The notes under the pieces are model-generated. The model made no database searches and was not told the DNA's origin. It saw only the letters and a program-made list of their open reading frames with translations. Below are positions 10,032-19,587 of a stretch of 64,000 nt of DNA, piece by piece. This stretch comes from Mycobacteroides chelonae. Its GTDB lineage: Bacteria > Actinomycetota > Actinomycetes > Mycobacteriales > Mycobacteriaceae. Each line of letters opens with the position of its first letter. Within the stretch, counting starts at the first letter, position 1. The stretch lies in contig NZ_CP050145.1 in the NCBI RefSeq assembly GCF_016767715.1, positions 3,906,001 through 3,970,000 of the forward strand, in the 5' to 3' direction. The translations under genes were made by a program, and so were the position numbers.

Positions 10032-10949
10032 ATGACGCGGACCGATGACGACAGCTGGGATCTGGCCTCGAGCGTCGGGGCGACGGCGACGATGGTGGCA
10101 GCCCAACGAGCGCTGGCCAGTCGCGTACCCAATGCGCTGATCAACGATCCCTACGCGGAGCCGCTGGTGCGCGCCGTCGGCATCGAGTACTTCGCCAAGC
10201 TGGCCTCGGGTGATTTCGACCCCGAGCAGATGGCCGGTTTGGTACAGCTGGGCATCACCGTGGACGGCATGGCCAACGGAATGGCAAGTCGCACCTGGTA
10301 TTACGACACCGCCTTCGAGTCCGCCACGGCGGCCGGAGTGCGCCAGGCCATCATCCTGGCGTCCGGACTCGACACCCGGGCCTACCGCCTGAATTGGCCG
10401 GCGGGCACCACGGTGTACGAGCTCGATCAGCCAGATGTGATCGCGTTCAAGACCGACAACCTGGCAGCACTGGGAGCATCGCCCAGCGCCGAGCGCCGGA
10501 CTGTAGCGATCGACCTGCGCGACGACTGGCCATCGGCCTTGAAGGCGGCCGGCTTCGACCCCGGGCAGCCGACGGTGTGGTCTGCCGAGGGACTGCTGAT
10601 CTACCTGCCGCCGGAGGCACAGGATCGGTTGTTCGCGTCGATCACCGAGCTCAGCGCGCCGGGTAGCCGCCTCGTGTGTGAGCAGGTGCCCGGCCTGGAG
10701 ACCGCCGATTTTTCCAAGGCACGCGAGCTGACTCGTCAATTTGCCGGAGACACACTGGATCTGGATATGGAATCGCTCGTCTACGCCGAAGAACGTCAAA
10801 TGGCGGCGGACTGGCTGGCCGAACACGGATGGTCGGTGGTCACCGAGGAGAACGAGGCACTGTACGCACGGCTCAACTTGGAGCCGCCGAACCCATTGCT
10901 GCGCACCATATTCCCGAACATCGTGTACGTCGACGCGACGCTGGGCTAG
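10032..10949 (+). CDS. SAM-dependent methyltransferase, TIGR00027/LCM-like family
   Basis: 305 residues. Belongs to the mycobacterial multi-copy methyltransferase family related to leucine carboxyl methyltransferases. Marks are the N-terminal DLASSVGATATMVAAQRA, SAM-binding LASGLDTRAYRL, the acidic ELDQPDVI loop, and VWSAEGLLIYLPPEAQ. The methyl acceptor is unknown. AAGGAG lies six bases before the ATG. Its last four bases overlap the end of the convergent permease gene. Confidence 0.85.
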   Translation: MTRTDDDSWDLASSVGATATMVAAQRALASRVPNALINDPYAEPLVRAVGIEYFAKLASGDFDPEQMAGLVQLGITVDGMANGMASRTWYYDTAFESATAAGVRQAIILASGLDTRAYRLNWPAGTTVYELDQPDVIAFKTDNLAALGASPSAERRTVAIDLRDDWPSALKAAGFDPGQPTVWSAEGLLIYLPPEAQDRLFASITELSAPGSRLVCEQVPGLETADFSKARELTRQFAGDTLDLDMESLVYAEERQMAADWLAEHGWSVVTEENEALYARLNLEPPNPLLRTIFPNIVYVDATLG

Positions 10950-12085
10950 CTCGCCACCCGCGAACGCAACCGTGTCCACCAGGCCCGCCTCGGCGCCTCG
11001 GGTTCGTCGGCATCGGAGCTCTCAAACGGAACCCCTTTGTAGACGGCCAGATACACGTCGATCGTGGTCACGATGACGATCATCAGCACCGGGCCCAGCA
11101 TGATTCCCCAGAAGCCGAAGGCCGCGATACCCGAGAAGACCGCCAGCAGCATCAGGGCGGGATCCAGACGTGCTCCGCGCGGTACCAGGAAGGGGCGCAG
11201 CACATTGTCGATGTTGGAGACCACCAGCAGGTGCCAGGCGATGACGAACAGTCCGCCGACCGGGTGGCCGAAGAGGATCATGCCGATACCGAACGGAATC
11301 GTCACGATGCCGCCCCCGAGCGGGATGATCGACAACGCCGTCAGCAGTATCGCGAAGAAGAAGAAACCCTGCCGGAACCCGGCGACATAAATCGACGCGG
11401 CACCGGCGACACCCTGCGCCATCGCAATCACAAACTGCCCCTTGACGGTTCCGCGCACCATGGCACCGATCTTGTCGAGGTACAGGTCGGTGATCTCCTC
11501 CCCCAGCGGATTGAGCTGCCGCAGCAGGTTAAGCACCTTGTCCTGCTTGACCAGGAGTGAGACGAACACGTACAGGAAGATGATGCACGCCGCGACCGCC
11601 GATGCGACGCTGCCGACCGCGCTCTGCAGCACCTGCAGCACCCCTTGCCCGATGTTCTCCGCCAGCGATGCGATCGACTGCCGCAGGCTGTCCGGGGTCA
11701 ACTGCACGTGCACGAATGGGATCCGGGCCAGGACGTCGTTGACCACCGCGAACGCCCGTTGCCCGAGTGCGGTTATATCGGTGTCGTCCACCCAGTTGGA
11801 GACACTGTCGACCATGCGGGTGATCTGTACGGTCGCAACGTAAACCAGCGCACCGACCGGGACCACGACCGACCCCAGCGCGCACAACAGCGTCAGGGTC
11901 GCGGCCACACCCGAGCCGAATCGCCGACCCAGGCGCCGGTACACCGGCGTGAACAGATACGCGGCTACCCCGGCGACCACGATCAGGATGAAATAGCCGC
12001 GCAGAAAATAGATACCCACTGCGACACCCACCGCGGTGAGGACAGCGAGCACACGTCTCTGAAATACGGTCAGCTCGGTGTTCAC
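10946..12085 (-). CDS. AI-2E/PerM-family membrane transporter
   Basis: 379 residues from GTG at 12085 (GGAAGG upstream); GTG at 12112 is an alternative preceded by TAACGT five bases earlier. About eight membrane helices in the family arrangement: two at the N-terminus, a soluble loop around 80-140, then helices with the conserved segment PLGGGIVTIPFGI. The family includes a proposed AI-2 exporter and Na+/H+ antiporters; the substrate here cannot be read. C-terminal tail is charged. Downstream of sppA on the same strand, 84 bases apart. Confidence 0.8.
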   Translation of the reverse strand: MNTELTVFQRRVLAVLTAVGVAVGIYFLRGYFILIVVAGVAAYLFTPVYRRLGRRFGSGVAATLTLLCALGSVVVPVGALVYVATVQITRMVDSVSNWVDDTDITALGQRAFAVVNDVLARIPFVHVQLTPDSLRQSIASLAENIGQGVLQVLQSAVGSVASAVAACIIFLYVFVSLLVKQDKVLNLLRQLNPLGEEITDLYLDKIGAMVRGTVKGQFVIAMAQGVAGAASIYVAGFRQGFFFFAILLTALSIIPLGGGIVTIPFGIGMILFGHPVGGLFVIAWHLLVVSNIDNVLRPFLVPRGARLDPALMLLAVFSGIAAFGFWGIMLGPVLMIVIVTTIDVYLAVYKGVPFESSDADEPEAPRRAWWTRLRSRVAS

Positions 12086-12169
12086 ACCACGCCCTTCCGC
12101 CGGCAGCTGCACTCGACACGTTAGTCGGTGTCAGCCCCCGTCCCGGCGAAACATGCTGGTGCGGTGCGA

Positions 12170-13921
12170 CTAGAAGCGGTAGTCGCCCAACATCATGGTC
12201 TGGGCGCCGCCAATGGATCGCTGGGCGCGCTGCACCGTTTCCAAGGCCAATTGCGCCACCCGCCCGAGCACCGCATCGGTGACGGCCGCGGCGGCGGGCT
12301 GCGAGGACGTCCGCTGCCGCAGCATCGCCGTCAGCGGTGAACTCGGGAAGCTCGCGATCCGCACGTCGTCATCGGGATCTATGTCCGCGAGCTTCTTGGC
12401 CTTGGCCACCGCCTCGCGGAACCCGCCGAGTTCATCAACCAGGCCATGCGCCAGCGCATCCCTGCCCGACCAGATCCGGCCCTGCGCAACCGCTTTCACG
12501 GCGTCAACACTGAGGTTTCGCCCGTCGGCGACCCGCTGCACGAAATCTTCGTAATGCATGTCGATCTCAGCCTCGACGAGATCGCGCTGCTCGTCGGTGA
12601 ACGGTTCGTTACTCGACCACGCATCAGCGTTGGCGTTGGTGCGCAAGGTGTCCGAGGCGACCCCGAGCTTCTCCTTGAGCCCACGGGTGATGAACTTTCC
12701 GGTGATCACCCCGATGGATCCGGTGATGGTGCCCGGGTTGGCGAGGATCGCGTCGGCACCCATGGCCACGTAGTAACCGCCGGATCCGGCGACCGCACCC
12801 ATGGACGCCACCACTGGCTTGCCCGCCTCACGCGCCCGGATCACTTCTCGCCAAATAGTTTCCGAGCCATTGACCGAGCCGCCGGGGCTGTCCACACGCA
12901 ACACGATGGCGGCCACCGAATCGTCGGCGACCGCGTCGCGCAGCGCCTCGGCGATCACGTCACCTCCGCTGGCCGGTCCGGGCGGAAAGAGCCGTGGCCC
13001 GCTGCGGCCACTCACGATCGGTCCCGCCAGGGTGACCACGCCGATGGTCCGCCGCGATGGCCGCCCGGGCAGGGCGGGCAGGCTCGGCACCTGTGGCCGG
13101 GTGGCCCGGGCGTAGCGCGCCAGATACAGCAGCGGGGGTTCCTTATCGGCGTGCACACCGGTCAATTCACCGATGCGCGCATACGCCTCATCGCGATATC
13201 CGATGCGGTCGACCAGGCCTGCGGTCACCGCATCGGTGCGCCGCAGCGGCGCCCGGTCTGCCAGGGCGTCCACCTCTGCCGGGTCGAGCTTGCGCGATGC
13301 GGCGACACCGTCGCGAACCTGTTCGGACAGGCTTTCCAACAGCCGCCCGTCAGCTTCCCGCTGCGCCTCGGTGTAGCCGTCCTCGGTGAACAGGTTGGCC
13401 GCCGATTTGTACTGACCGCGTGTGAGGAACTGCGCCTCAACCCCGGCCTTGTCGAGTGCACCGCGCAGGAAGGTTCCGCTGGCCGCGAATCCGATGAGTC
13501 CCACGGTGCCGGATGGTTGCATCCACACCTCGCCGAAGGCCGACGCCAAGTAGTAGGCCAGGGTGCCCGGGTAGGTTTCGGACCACGCCACGCTCGGCTT
13601 GACCGCGCTGAACGCCTCGATGGCGGCCCGAAGCTCTTGGACGGCTCCGGCAGCGGCGGGCGGGATCTGCACCCGGGCGATGAGGCCGGCCACCCGCGGA
13701 TCGTCGATCGCACGGTGGATGGCGGCAATGGTGTGCCGCAGCGACAGCGGCCTGCTCGCTCCGGAGAAGACCAGGCCCAGCGGATCGAAGTTGGCGGTTT
13801 CCGGCGGCACCTCGAGCAGATCGAGTTCCAGGATGCAGTCCCGGGGTACTCCCCGGTGACGTGCGGTGTCGACCTTGGCCAGCAGGTCGTTGACATCCGT
13901 GGGCGTGGTAAAGGCGAACAT
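12170..13921 (-). CDS. sppA: Signal peptide peptidase SppA, 67K type
   Basis: 583 residues from ATG at 13921. Membrane-associated serine protease that degrades cleaved signal peptides. Two S49 peptidase domains: the N-terminal one carries the catalytic Lys172 (GQYKSAANLF) and the C-terminal one the nucleophile Ser380 (GAVAGSGGYY), followed by TGSIGV. The frame runs open further upstream, but TACGCT lies exactly six bases before this ATG, fitting a leaderless start. In M. tuberculosis sppA follows rplO in the spc region; here it remains nearby. Confidence 0.9.
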   Translation of the reverse strand: MFAFTTPTDVNDLLAKVDTARHRGVPRDCILELDLLEVPPETANFDPLGLVFSGASRPLSLRHTIAAIHRAIDDPRVAGLIARVQIPPAAAGAVQELRAAIEAFSAVKPSVAWSETYPGTLAYYLASAFGEVWMQPSGTVGLIGFAASGTFLRGALDKAGVEAQFLTRGQYKSAANLFTEDGYTEAQREADGRLLESLSEQVRDGVAASRKLDPAEVDALADRAPLRRTDAVTAGLVDRIGYRDEAYARIGELTGVHADKEPPLLYLARYARATRPQVPSLPALPGRPSRRTIGVVTLAGPIVSGRSGPRLFPPGPASGGDVIAEALRDAVADDSVAAIVLRVDSPGGSVNGSETIWREVIRAREAGKPVVASMGAVAGSGGYYVAMGADAILANPGTITGSIGVITGKFITRGLKEKLGVASDTLRTNANADAWSSNEPFTDEQRDLVEAEIDMHYEDFVQRVADGRNLSVDAVKAVAQGRIWSGRDALAHGLVDELGGFREAVAKAKKLADIDPDDDVRIASFPSSPLTAMLRQRTSSQPAAAAVTDAVLGRVAQLALETVQRAQRSIGGAQTMMLGDYRF

Positions 13922-13927
13922 GCCTTG

Positions 13928-13933
13928 AGCGTA
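13928..13933 (-). promoter_or_regulatory. Candidate -10 box for leaderless sppA
   Basis: On the minus strand TACGCT stands six bases before the sppA ATG. Divergent from the lipoprotein gene at 14027. Confidence 0.45.
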
Positions 13934-13991
13934 CCGACGAATGCGGCAACGCTCGCGGCTACAAATCCGTGCTGCTGTTCTGCTCGGCGCG

Positions 13992-13997
13992 TAGGGT
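13992..13997 (+). promoter_or_regulatory. Candidate -10 box for the lipoprotein gene at 14027
   Basis: TAGGGT followed by about 29 bases to the ATG. The predicted short leader contains GGAGGGG, so this transcript would carry a conventional ribosome binding site. Confidence 0.35.
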
Positions 13998-14026
13998 CTG
14001 AACCATTCGCTGGCGGAGGGGCAACG

Positions 14027-15607
14027 ATGACACGTGTACAGAAGACAACGGCCAAGAAGCTGTTGGCTCAGGTCGCTGCGGTACTCGCGGTCACCACGGT
14101 ATCGGGGTGTATCGATACGTCCGGGTCGCGCGAACTGACCCCATCGCAATCGACATCATCGACGACGGCCGCCCCCGCCCGCAGCTATCCGGGTTTGTTT
14201 CCCGAGTATCGCGGCAAGTTTCACCCCAACCACACCGATCTGGGTGGGCGGAACAATGCCGAGCTTGCCGGTCTACTGCCTGTGGCCGCGGACTTTCCTG
14301 GACAAGGGGACACTCGCCCACCGGATATCGCCGCCGATGATGGCTCCGGGCTGGGCATACATGGCCAGACGGACGGTGAAACCCGCCCGCCCGAATGCCT
14401 CTACACACCGTTCGGTAAATCCTTCTCGAGGACACCGGACGGCTCGGACTGGAACCTTTACTACGCGGCATCGACGCTGCACGAAACAGATCCAGCCGGT
14501 GGCCGCATCGTCGTCACGGTGAATCGTGAACGCGAAAACACCGACGTATTCGCACTGACCACCGACTGGATCAAGAAATGCGGCCAGTACGACAGGGCGT
14601 TTCCGACCTTCGCCAAGCCGGAGGTGCGTAATCGGCACGTCACCGACTCCTTCGCGCCCGGACCGATCGTCGACGGAGTGCAGACCTACGTCTACACCAG
14701 CGCCAGCACCGACCTTGATGACACCTCCGCCGATAAACAGTCGTCGGGGGTGCGCGGACAACGTGTGCTGCTCGCCAGGGTGCGCTCGGTGGTGTTCGAG
14801 GTGGAAGGCACCGATCCGGTGGACGCGGGCCTGCTAGATCAGCTGATGGCCACCACCATCGCCAACGCCAAGCACGCGCCACCGCCCGCCGACCAGAACG
14901 CCGGACGATTGGCCGGGCTGCCGGCCTGCGACACCGTCGCGGCCCAACCCGGAAATCCACAACCGGATCCGGCACTGGATTGCACAATTCGCACCTCGGA
15001 CGGCAGCGGGGTGATCTTCGAGGTGCTGGGCACTCCCACGGGAACCATCCGCGTGTTCAACGGCAGTGGTGCACAGCTGCAATCCATTCGCGTCCCCAAT
15101 TCGATCTTCCAGCAGCGCGTGCCCTTCCTGCATGACCTGGATCAGGATAAGCGCGAGGAGCTGCTGGTGGTCAGGGCAACCGGCGACCCGGCGGGCGACC
15201 TTATGGATGTGTGGCGCTCGCGGCCCAACTCCGATCAATTCGACATGACCGGAACGATTTTCGGCGTCCCGAGATTCTGGCTGACATCCGATCGATTCAT
15301 CGGAATCTTCTCGCGCAACGGCGCCGACGCCGGCGTGGCAGCGCTGTTCCGGTTCGTCGACAACAAGCTGGCGGTGCTGGCGCTGCTGGATACCGAAAGA
15401 CGCGTCGACAACAAGCCTCTCGACGATCCGAAGTGGCGCCTGAACGCCAACGTCAAATGCGCGATGAACGTGTCCGATGACCCGCCGGGAGCGCTGGGGT
15501 CACGGATGGATGCGTTACGCGCAGCCGGCGTCGACCCGGCCACAGCCGCGGAACATTTCTGCCTGCAGCCGTGGGTACCAACGCTGTACCGGCAGGGCAC
15601 GCGATGA
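14027..15607 (+). CDS. Lipoprotein with FG-GAP-like C-terminal half
   Basis: 526 residues from ATG at 14027, with GGAGGGG eight bases upstream. Lys-rich N-terminus, hydrophobic stretch and lipobox VSGC give a lipid-anchored exported protein. After a Ser/Thr linker, residues about 45-280 form one domain; residues 290-526 repeat the plan of the next gene: Cys-containing PDPALDC strand, FEVLGTP, then DLDQDKREELLVVRATGD, which resembles Ca-binding FG-GAP/VCBS blades. Function unknown. The downstream lipoprotein starts 7 bases later, so the pair forms an operon. The long frame upstream is antisense to sppA and not coding. Confidence 0.75.
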   Translation: MTRVQKTTAKKLLAQVAAVLAVTTVSGCIDTSGSRELTPSQSTSSTTAAPARSYPGLFPEYRGKFHPNHTDLGGRNNAELAGLLPVAADFPGQGDTRPPDIAADDGSGLGIHGQTDGETRPPECLYTPFGKSFSRTPDGSDWNLYYAASTLHETDPAGGRIVVTVNRERENTDVFALTTDWIKKCGQYDRAFPTFAKPEVRNRHVTDSFAPGPIVDGVQTYVYTSASTDLDDTSADKQSSGVRGQRVLLARVRSVVFEVEGTDPVDAGLLDQLMATTIANAKHAPPPADQNAGRLAGLPACDTVAAQPGNPQPDPALDCTIRTSDGSGVIFEVLGTPTGTIRVFNGSGAQLQSIRVPNSIFQQRVPFLHDLDQDKREELLVVRATGDPAGDLMDVWRSRPNSDQFDMTGTIFGVPRFWLTSDRFIGIFSRNGADAGVAALFRFVDNKLAVLALLDTERRVDNKPLDDPKWRLNANVKCAMNVSDDPPGALGSRMDALRAAGVDPATAAEHFCLQPWVPTLYRQGTR

Positions 15608-15614
15608 GGTGCGC

Positions 15615-16418
15615 ATGACAAAGTGGCACGCCACCGTACTTCTCGGCGCAGGATTGACGCTCGCGGCATGCACACATGGCGGCATCCACCACTCCGGAAC
15701 ACCGACGAGCTCGGTGCCAAGTCGGCTCGACGCTCTAGCGCTGTGCTCGTCGATCAAGCCACAGGCTGTCGAACCCGACCCAGACCCGGCGCTGGACTGC
15801 GTGCTGCGGTCCAAGGATTCGGCGAAGCTGACATTCGAGGTGCTGGGCACGCCACCGATCACCGTCAAGGTCTACGAGCCCAACGGAACTGAGCGACAGA
15901 CCTTTACCGTTCCCGTCAACAAACCGGAACGAACTCCCCCGCTCCTCGCCGACCTGGATCGCGACGGCCGCGATGAGCTGATCGTGGTGGACACCGTCGG
16001 CTCCGATGGCGATGTCCTGAATGTGTGGCGGGCCAACAAGGATTCGGGGAAGTTCGCCCAAGCGGGACAGGTGATCGGCTATCCGGACTTCCGGACTACC
16101 GATGAACACTTCACCGCGTTCTACGCCAGCACCGGGGCTGGATCGGGCAGGGTTACCCTCTACCGGTTCGTCAACGACAAGGTCGTGGGACTCGGCTCGC
16201 TCTTCGTACAGGCAGCGGACTGGCCGGATCCACCCGATCCCGCCCGCACCTGGTACACCAACGGAAACACGCTGTGTTCCTTCAACTACGACGACGTTCC
16301 CCCGGGGCAAGCCGAGAAGACCAATCAGGCCCTGACGGACGCGGGCGTGGACCCGCCCGCCGCCCAGGACCGATTCTGCAAACAGGCCTGGGTCGCCGAC
16401 ATCTACCGGAAACGCTAA
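15615..16418 (+). CDS. Lipoprotein related to the C-terminal half of its upstream neighbour
   Basis: 267 residues from ATG at 15615 (GAGGTG upstream). Lipobox near LAAC at about residue 19. It shares with its neighbour the PDPALDC block, FEVLGTPP, DLDRDGRDELIVVDTVGSDGD, LYRFVNDK and a closing Cys-rich segment ending FCKQAWVADIYR. It is therefore a shorter paralogue, probably from tandem duplication. The D-x-D-x-D-G loop (about 115-122) fits Ca binding. Exported, lipid-anchored, role unknown. Confidence 0.75.
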   Translation: MTKWHATVLLGAGLTLAACTHGGIHHSGTPTSSVPSRLDALALCSSIKPQAVEPDPDPALDCVLRSKDSAKLTFEVLGTPPITVKVYEPNGTERQTFTVPVNKPERTPPLLADLDRDGRDELIVVDTVGSDGDVLNVWRANKDSGKFAQAGQVIGYPDFRTTDEHFTAFYASTGAGSGRVTLYRFVNDKVVGLGSLFVQAADWPDPPDPARTWYTNGNTLCSFNYDDVPPGQAEKTNQALTDAGVDPPAAQDRFCKQAWVADIYRKR

Positions 16419-16508
16419 CCGCACGTAGCCAACGCGGGTGCGGAGATGATCCTGACCTAGACGACTGAATCACCGTCCGGCCCGCGTGCCCGATGGTATG
16501 ACTGTCGA

Positions 16509-17738
16509 ATGACGCTCAAGATGACGGTGTCACCCGCTCTGATCGGAGGCGATGTCGATGAGGGGTACGGCAAGATCGCCGACGCATTCCGCGCCAACTT
16601 CGCGCGCGGAGACGAAATCGGTGCCGCCTTCTCCGTATACCGCGACGGTGTGAAGGTCGTCGACCTATGGGGTGGTTACCGCAATGGCCTCACCAAGGAC
16701 CCGTGGCGTGAAGACACCATAGTCAACATGTTTTCCACCACCAAAGGTGTTGCATCCCTTGCCGTCTCCGTCGCCGCATCGCGCGGGCTGCTCGACTACG
16801 ACGCAAAGGTCGCGGACTACTGGCCCGAGTTCGCGCAGGCCGGGAAGGCCAATGTCACGGTGCGTCAACTGCTGTCCCACCAGGCCGGGTTGCCCGCACT
16901 CGACGCGCCGCTGAAGCTGGCAGACCTGACCGACCCAACCAAGGTCTCCGCGGTGCTTGCCGCCCAAAAACCAGCGTGGACGCCGGGAACCCGACATGGC
17001 TACCACGCACTCACCCTGGGGTGGTACGAATCCGAGCTCATCCGTCGCACCGACCCTGCCGGCCGCACCATAGGACGCTTCTTCGCCGACGAGATCGCCG
17101 CTCCGCTGAGCCTGGATCTGCACATCGGATTGCCCGCCTCGGTGGACCGCGGCCGGGTGGCCGAACTACATGGCTGGAAGCGGCACGAAGCACTGCTGCA
17201 CCTCAACACCATGCCGCCCCGATTTGTACTGGGACTTCTGAATCCTCGCGGCCTCACCGGCCGAAGTGCCAACCTGCCCAACGATATCGATGCGATGACC
17301 GACTTCAACCAAGAGAAGGTGCGCACCGTGGAGATGCCCGCCGCCAACGGGATCGGCTCGGCCCGCTCGGTGGCTCGCGCATATGGTTGCGCGGCAACCG
17401 GCGGGGCCGAACTCGGTCTGACACCGGCCACTCTCGAAACGGTGACAGAGCCCGCCGTCCCTCCTAGCGGAGGCATTCGCGACAAGGTGCTGCATGTCGA
17501 CTCGGTATTCTCACTGGGGTATTGCAAACCGTTTCGGGACTGCGTCTTTGGGTCGTCCGGGAAGGCATTCGGAACCCCCGGGCTCGGTGGATCGTTTGGC
17601 TTTGCCGACCCCGACACCGGTATCGGATTCGCCTACGTGATGAACCGATTGGGCTTTCACCTGTTCAGCGATCCCCGCGAACTGGCGCTACGTCAGGCAC
17701 TGTTCCGGGATGTGCTGGGCACACGTCCGCAGATATGA
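16509..17738 (+). CDS. Serine beta-lactamase-fold esterase/hydrolase
   Basis: 409 residues. Class C beta-lactamase/EstB-type fold (Pfam Beta-lactamase). Ser76-x-x-Lys79 (STTK) is the catalytic pair; a Tyr motif in the RHGYHALT segment probably provides the third catalytic group. Late GSFGFADPDTGIGFAYVMNR is the strand that replaces the KTG motif. No signal peptide, so probably a cytoplasmic esterase or lipase of the LipL/LipE kind. ATG at 16509 has no ribosome binding site; TATGAC lies six bases upstream, which would fit a leaderless start. Confidence 0.8.
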   Translation: MTLKMTVSPALIGGDVDEGYGKIADAFRANFARGDEIGAAFSVYRDGVKVVDLWGGYRNGLTKDPWREDTIVNMFSTTKGVASLAVSVAASRGLLDYDAKVADYWPEFAQAGKANVTVRQLLSHQAGLPALDAPLKLADLTDPTKVSAVLAAQKPAWTPGTRHGYHALTLGWYESELIRRTDPAGRTIGRFFADEIAAPLSLDLHIGLPASVDRGRVAELHGWKRHEALLHLNTMPPRFVLGLLNPRGLTGRSANLPNDIDAMTDFNQEKVRTVEMPAANGIGSARSVARAYGCAATGGAELGLTPATLETVTEPAVPPSGGIRDKVLHVDSVFSLGYCKPFRDCVFGSSGKAFGTPGLGGSFGFADPDTGIGFAYVMNRLGFHLFSDPRELALRQALFRDVLGTRPQI

Positions 17739-17742
17739 GCCT

Positions 17743-17818
17743 CTGCTTCACCGAGTGCATACGGCACGCAGGCAGTTCCCGCGATAGCTCTGCTCCCGGT
17801 ATGCACTCGGCGAAGCAG
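17743..17818. repeat. Long inverted repeat sharing a core with 32515-32570
   Basis: Arms 17743-17762 and 17799-17818 pair over 20 bases with one mismatch, loop 36 bases. The left-arm region 17751-17771 matches the reverse complement of 32548-32568 at 20 of 21 positions, and CGGTATGCACTCGGCG is identical in both elements. Both copies lie between the 3' ends of a plus-strand enzyme gene and a minus-strand ribosomal segment. Confidence 0.8.
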
Positions 17819-17850
17819 AAAGGGCGCCCACCCGAAGGTGGACGCCCTTT
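17819..17850 (-). terminator. Rho-independent-like terminator after rplO
   Basis: Arms 17819-17832 and 17837-17850 form a GC-rich stem of about 14 pairs with one mismatch and a four-base loop, ending on the minus strand in a short T run. It is 14 bases past the rplO stop. Confidence 0.7.
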
Positions 17851-17864
17851 CCGAAAGCGGTTTA

Positions 17865-18305
17865 CTAGGCCTCGTTGACCGATCCGCCTGCGGCGGTGAT
17901 CTTCTCGCGAGCCGAGTCGCTGAACTTGTTGGCAGTCACCGACACCTTGACCTTGAGGTCTCCGTTGCCGAGCACCTTCACCAGCTCGTTCTTGCGCACC
18001 GCACCCTTGGCAACCAGGGCCTCGATGGTGACGTCGCCACCCTCGGGGAATAGCCGCTCGATGTCGGCCACGTTCACCACCTGGTATTCGGTGCGGAAGC
18101 GGTTCTTGAAGCCCTTGAGCTTCGGGAGCCGCATGTGGATGGGCATCTGCCCACCCTCGAAGGTCACCGGCACGTTCTTACGTGCCTTGGTGCCCTTGGT
18201 ACCGCGACCCGCGGTCTTACCCTTGGACCCCTCACCACGGCCGACGCGGGTGCGCTCGGTCTTGGAGCCCGGGGCCGGGCGTAGGTGATGCAGTTTGATG
18301 GTCAT
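17865..18305 (-). CDS. rplO: 50S ribosomal protein L15
   Basis: 146 residues. Large-subunit assembly protein with the Gly/Arg/Lys-rich N-terminal extension ([19 protein letters not shown]). Three bases after rpmD. Last gene of the rpsH-rplO segment; a hairpin terminator follows, which separates it from secY, its usual neighbour. Confidence 0.97.
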   Translation of the reverse strand: MTIKLHHLRPAPGSKTERTRVGRGEGSKGKTAGRGTKGTKARKNVPVTFEGGQMPIHMRLPKLKGFKNRFRTEYQVVNVADIERLFPEGGDVTIEALVAKGAVRKNELVKVLGNGDLKVKVSVTANKFSDSAREKITAAGGSVNEA

Positions 18306-18308
18306 TGC

Positions 18309-18491
18309 TTACTTCACATCCTCGACGGTGACCAGGTGGCGAACCACCTGGAGCAGGCCGCGGGTCTGCGCGTTGTCCTCACGGACAACGGTCTGGCGAA
18401 TCTTGCGCAGACCCAGTGTCTTCAGACTTTCGCGCTGCTTCCATCGGGCTCCGATGGTGCTGCGCACCTGGGTGATCTTCACGTCAGCCAT
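18309..18491 (-). CDS. rpmD: 50S ribosomal protein L30
   Basis: 60 residues, usual length. ATG at 18491 overlaps the rpsE stop by 8 bases. Family segments ITQVRSTIG and [15 protein letters not shown] are present. The frame is open upstream inside rpsE but that part is not used. Confidence 0.95.
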   Translation of the reverse strand: MADVKITQVRSTIGARWKQRESLKTLGLRKIRQTVVREDNAQTRGLLQVVRHLVTVEDVK

Positions 18492-19149
18492 GGCTGCCTC
18501 CCTGTGCTGCCGCAGCTGCGAACTCGGCGCGGGCCCGGAGCATCCCGGCCGGCGCCACGTCCTCGATGGGCAGACCACGCCGGGCCGCAACCTCTTCGGG
18601 GCGCTGCAGCTGCTTGAGCGCCGCGACGGTTGCGTGGACCACGTTGATGGCGTTGTCGCTACCCAGCGACTTGGCCAGGATGTCGTGCACGCCGGCGCAT
18701 TCAAGCACCGCGCGGGCAGCGCCACCGGCGATCACACCGGTACCGGCCGAGGCCGGACGCAGCATGACGACACCGGCGGAATCCTCGCCCTGAACCGGGT
18801 GGACGATGGTGCCACCGATGAGCGGAACGCGGAAGAAGTTCTTGCGAGCCTCGTCCACACCCTTGGCGATGGCGGCCGGAACTTCCTTGGCCTTGCCGTA
18901 GCCGACGCCCACCAGACCGTTGCCGTCTCCGACGATCACCAGTGCGGTGAAGCTGAACCGGCGACCACCCTTGACGACCTTGGAGACGCGGTTGATGGTG
19001 ACCACGCGCTCCAGGTAGTTGCTCTTCTCGGCGTTGTCACGCCCACCACGACGGTCGTCGCGGTTGTCACGGCGTCCACGGCCGCCGTCGCGACCCTCGT
19101 TGGCGCCGCCCGCATTGTCGGGAGCGCCCGAATTGCGCTGCGCCATCAT
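18484..19149 (-). CDS. rpsE: 30S ribosomal protein S5
   Basis: 221 residues from ATG at 19149 (a second ATG follows directly at 19146); GGAAGG lies five bases upstream. After a mycobacterial Gly/Arg/Asp-rich N-terminal tail of about 45 residues comes the S5 double-stranded-RNA-binding domain ([19 protein letters not shown]) and the C-terminal S5 fold ([12 protein letters not shown]). Takes part in decoding accuracy and is the target region of spectinomycin resistance changes in the family. Confidence 0.96.
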   Translation of the reverse strand: MMAQRNSGAPDNAGGANEGRDGGRGRRDNRDDRRGGRDNAEKSNYLERVVTINRVSKVVKGGRRFSFTALVIVGDGNGLVGVGYGKAKEVPAAIAKGVDEARKNFFRVPLIGGTIVHPVQGEDSAGVVMLRPASAGTGVIAGGAARAVLECAGVHDILAKSLGSDNAINVVHATVAALKQLQRPEEVAARRGLPIEDVAPAGMLRARAEFAAAAAQGGSHG

Positions 19150-19177
19150 GCATTCCTTCCGTTGAAAGTCACGAACA

Positions 19178-19585
19178 TCAGAACACCAACCCGTTCTCGC
19201 GGGCGGCGTCGGCGAGTGCGGCGATCCGGCCACCGTAGGTGTAGCCACCGCGGTCGAACACCACGGTGTCCACGCCGGCAGCCTTCGCACGCTCGGCGAT
19301 CAGCTGACCGACCCGAGCACTGCGCGCCTTCTTGTCGCCGTCCACTGCCTGCACGTCGGGCTCGATGGACGAGGCCGCCGCCAGGGTGGTGCCGGTGAGA
19401 TCGTTGACCAGCTGCACGTGGATGTGGCGGGCCGAACGGTTGACGACCAGACGCGGCCGTGCGTCCGTGCCGGACACCTTCTTGCGCAGACGTGCGTGGC
19501 GGCGCAGACGCGAGGTGCGGCGCACCTCCGAGACACTCTTGCCGACGGGCTCGTGCTGCTTCGCTTCTGTCTTCGTTTGAGCCAT
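19178..19585 (-). CDS. rplR: 50S ribosomal protein L18
   Basis: 135 residues from ATG at 19585; a GTG at 19591 overlapping the rplF stop (GTGA) is a possible alternative. Binds 5S rRNA. Conserved [13 protein letters not shown] and [15 protein letters not shown] segments, ending [19 protein letters not shown]. Confidence 0.95.
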   Translation of the reverse strand: MAQTKTEAKQHEPVGKSVSEVRRTSRLRRHARLRKKVSGTDARPRLVVNRSARHIHVQLVNDLTGTTLAAASSIEPDVQAVDGDKKARSARVGQLIAERAKAAGVDTVVFDRGGYTYGGRIAALADAARENGLVF

Positions 19586-19587
19586 GG

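Noticed and set aside
12446-14026. Plus-strand open frame running from within sppA into the lipoprotein gene
   Set aside because: Antisense to sppA, whose catalytic motifs are intact; the lipoprotein starts at 14027 with its own ribosome binding site and signal peptide.
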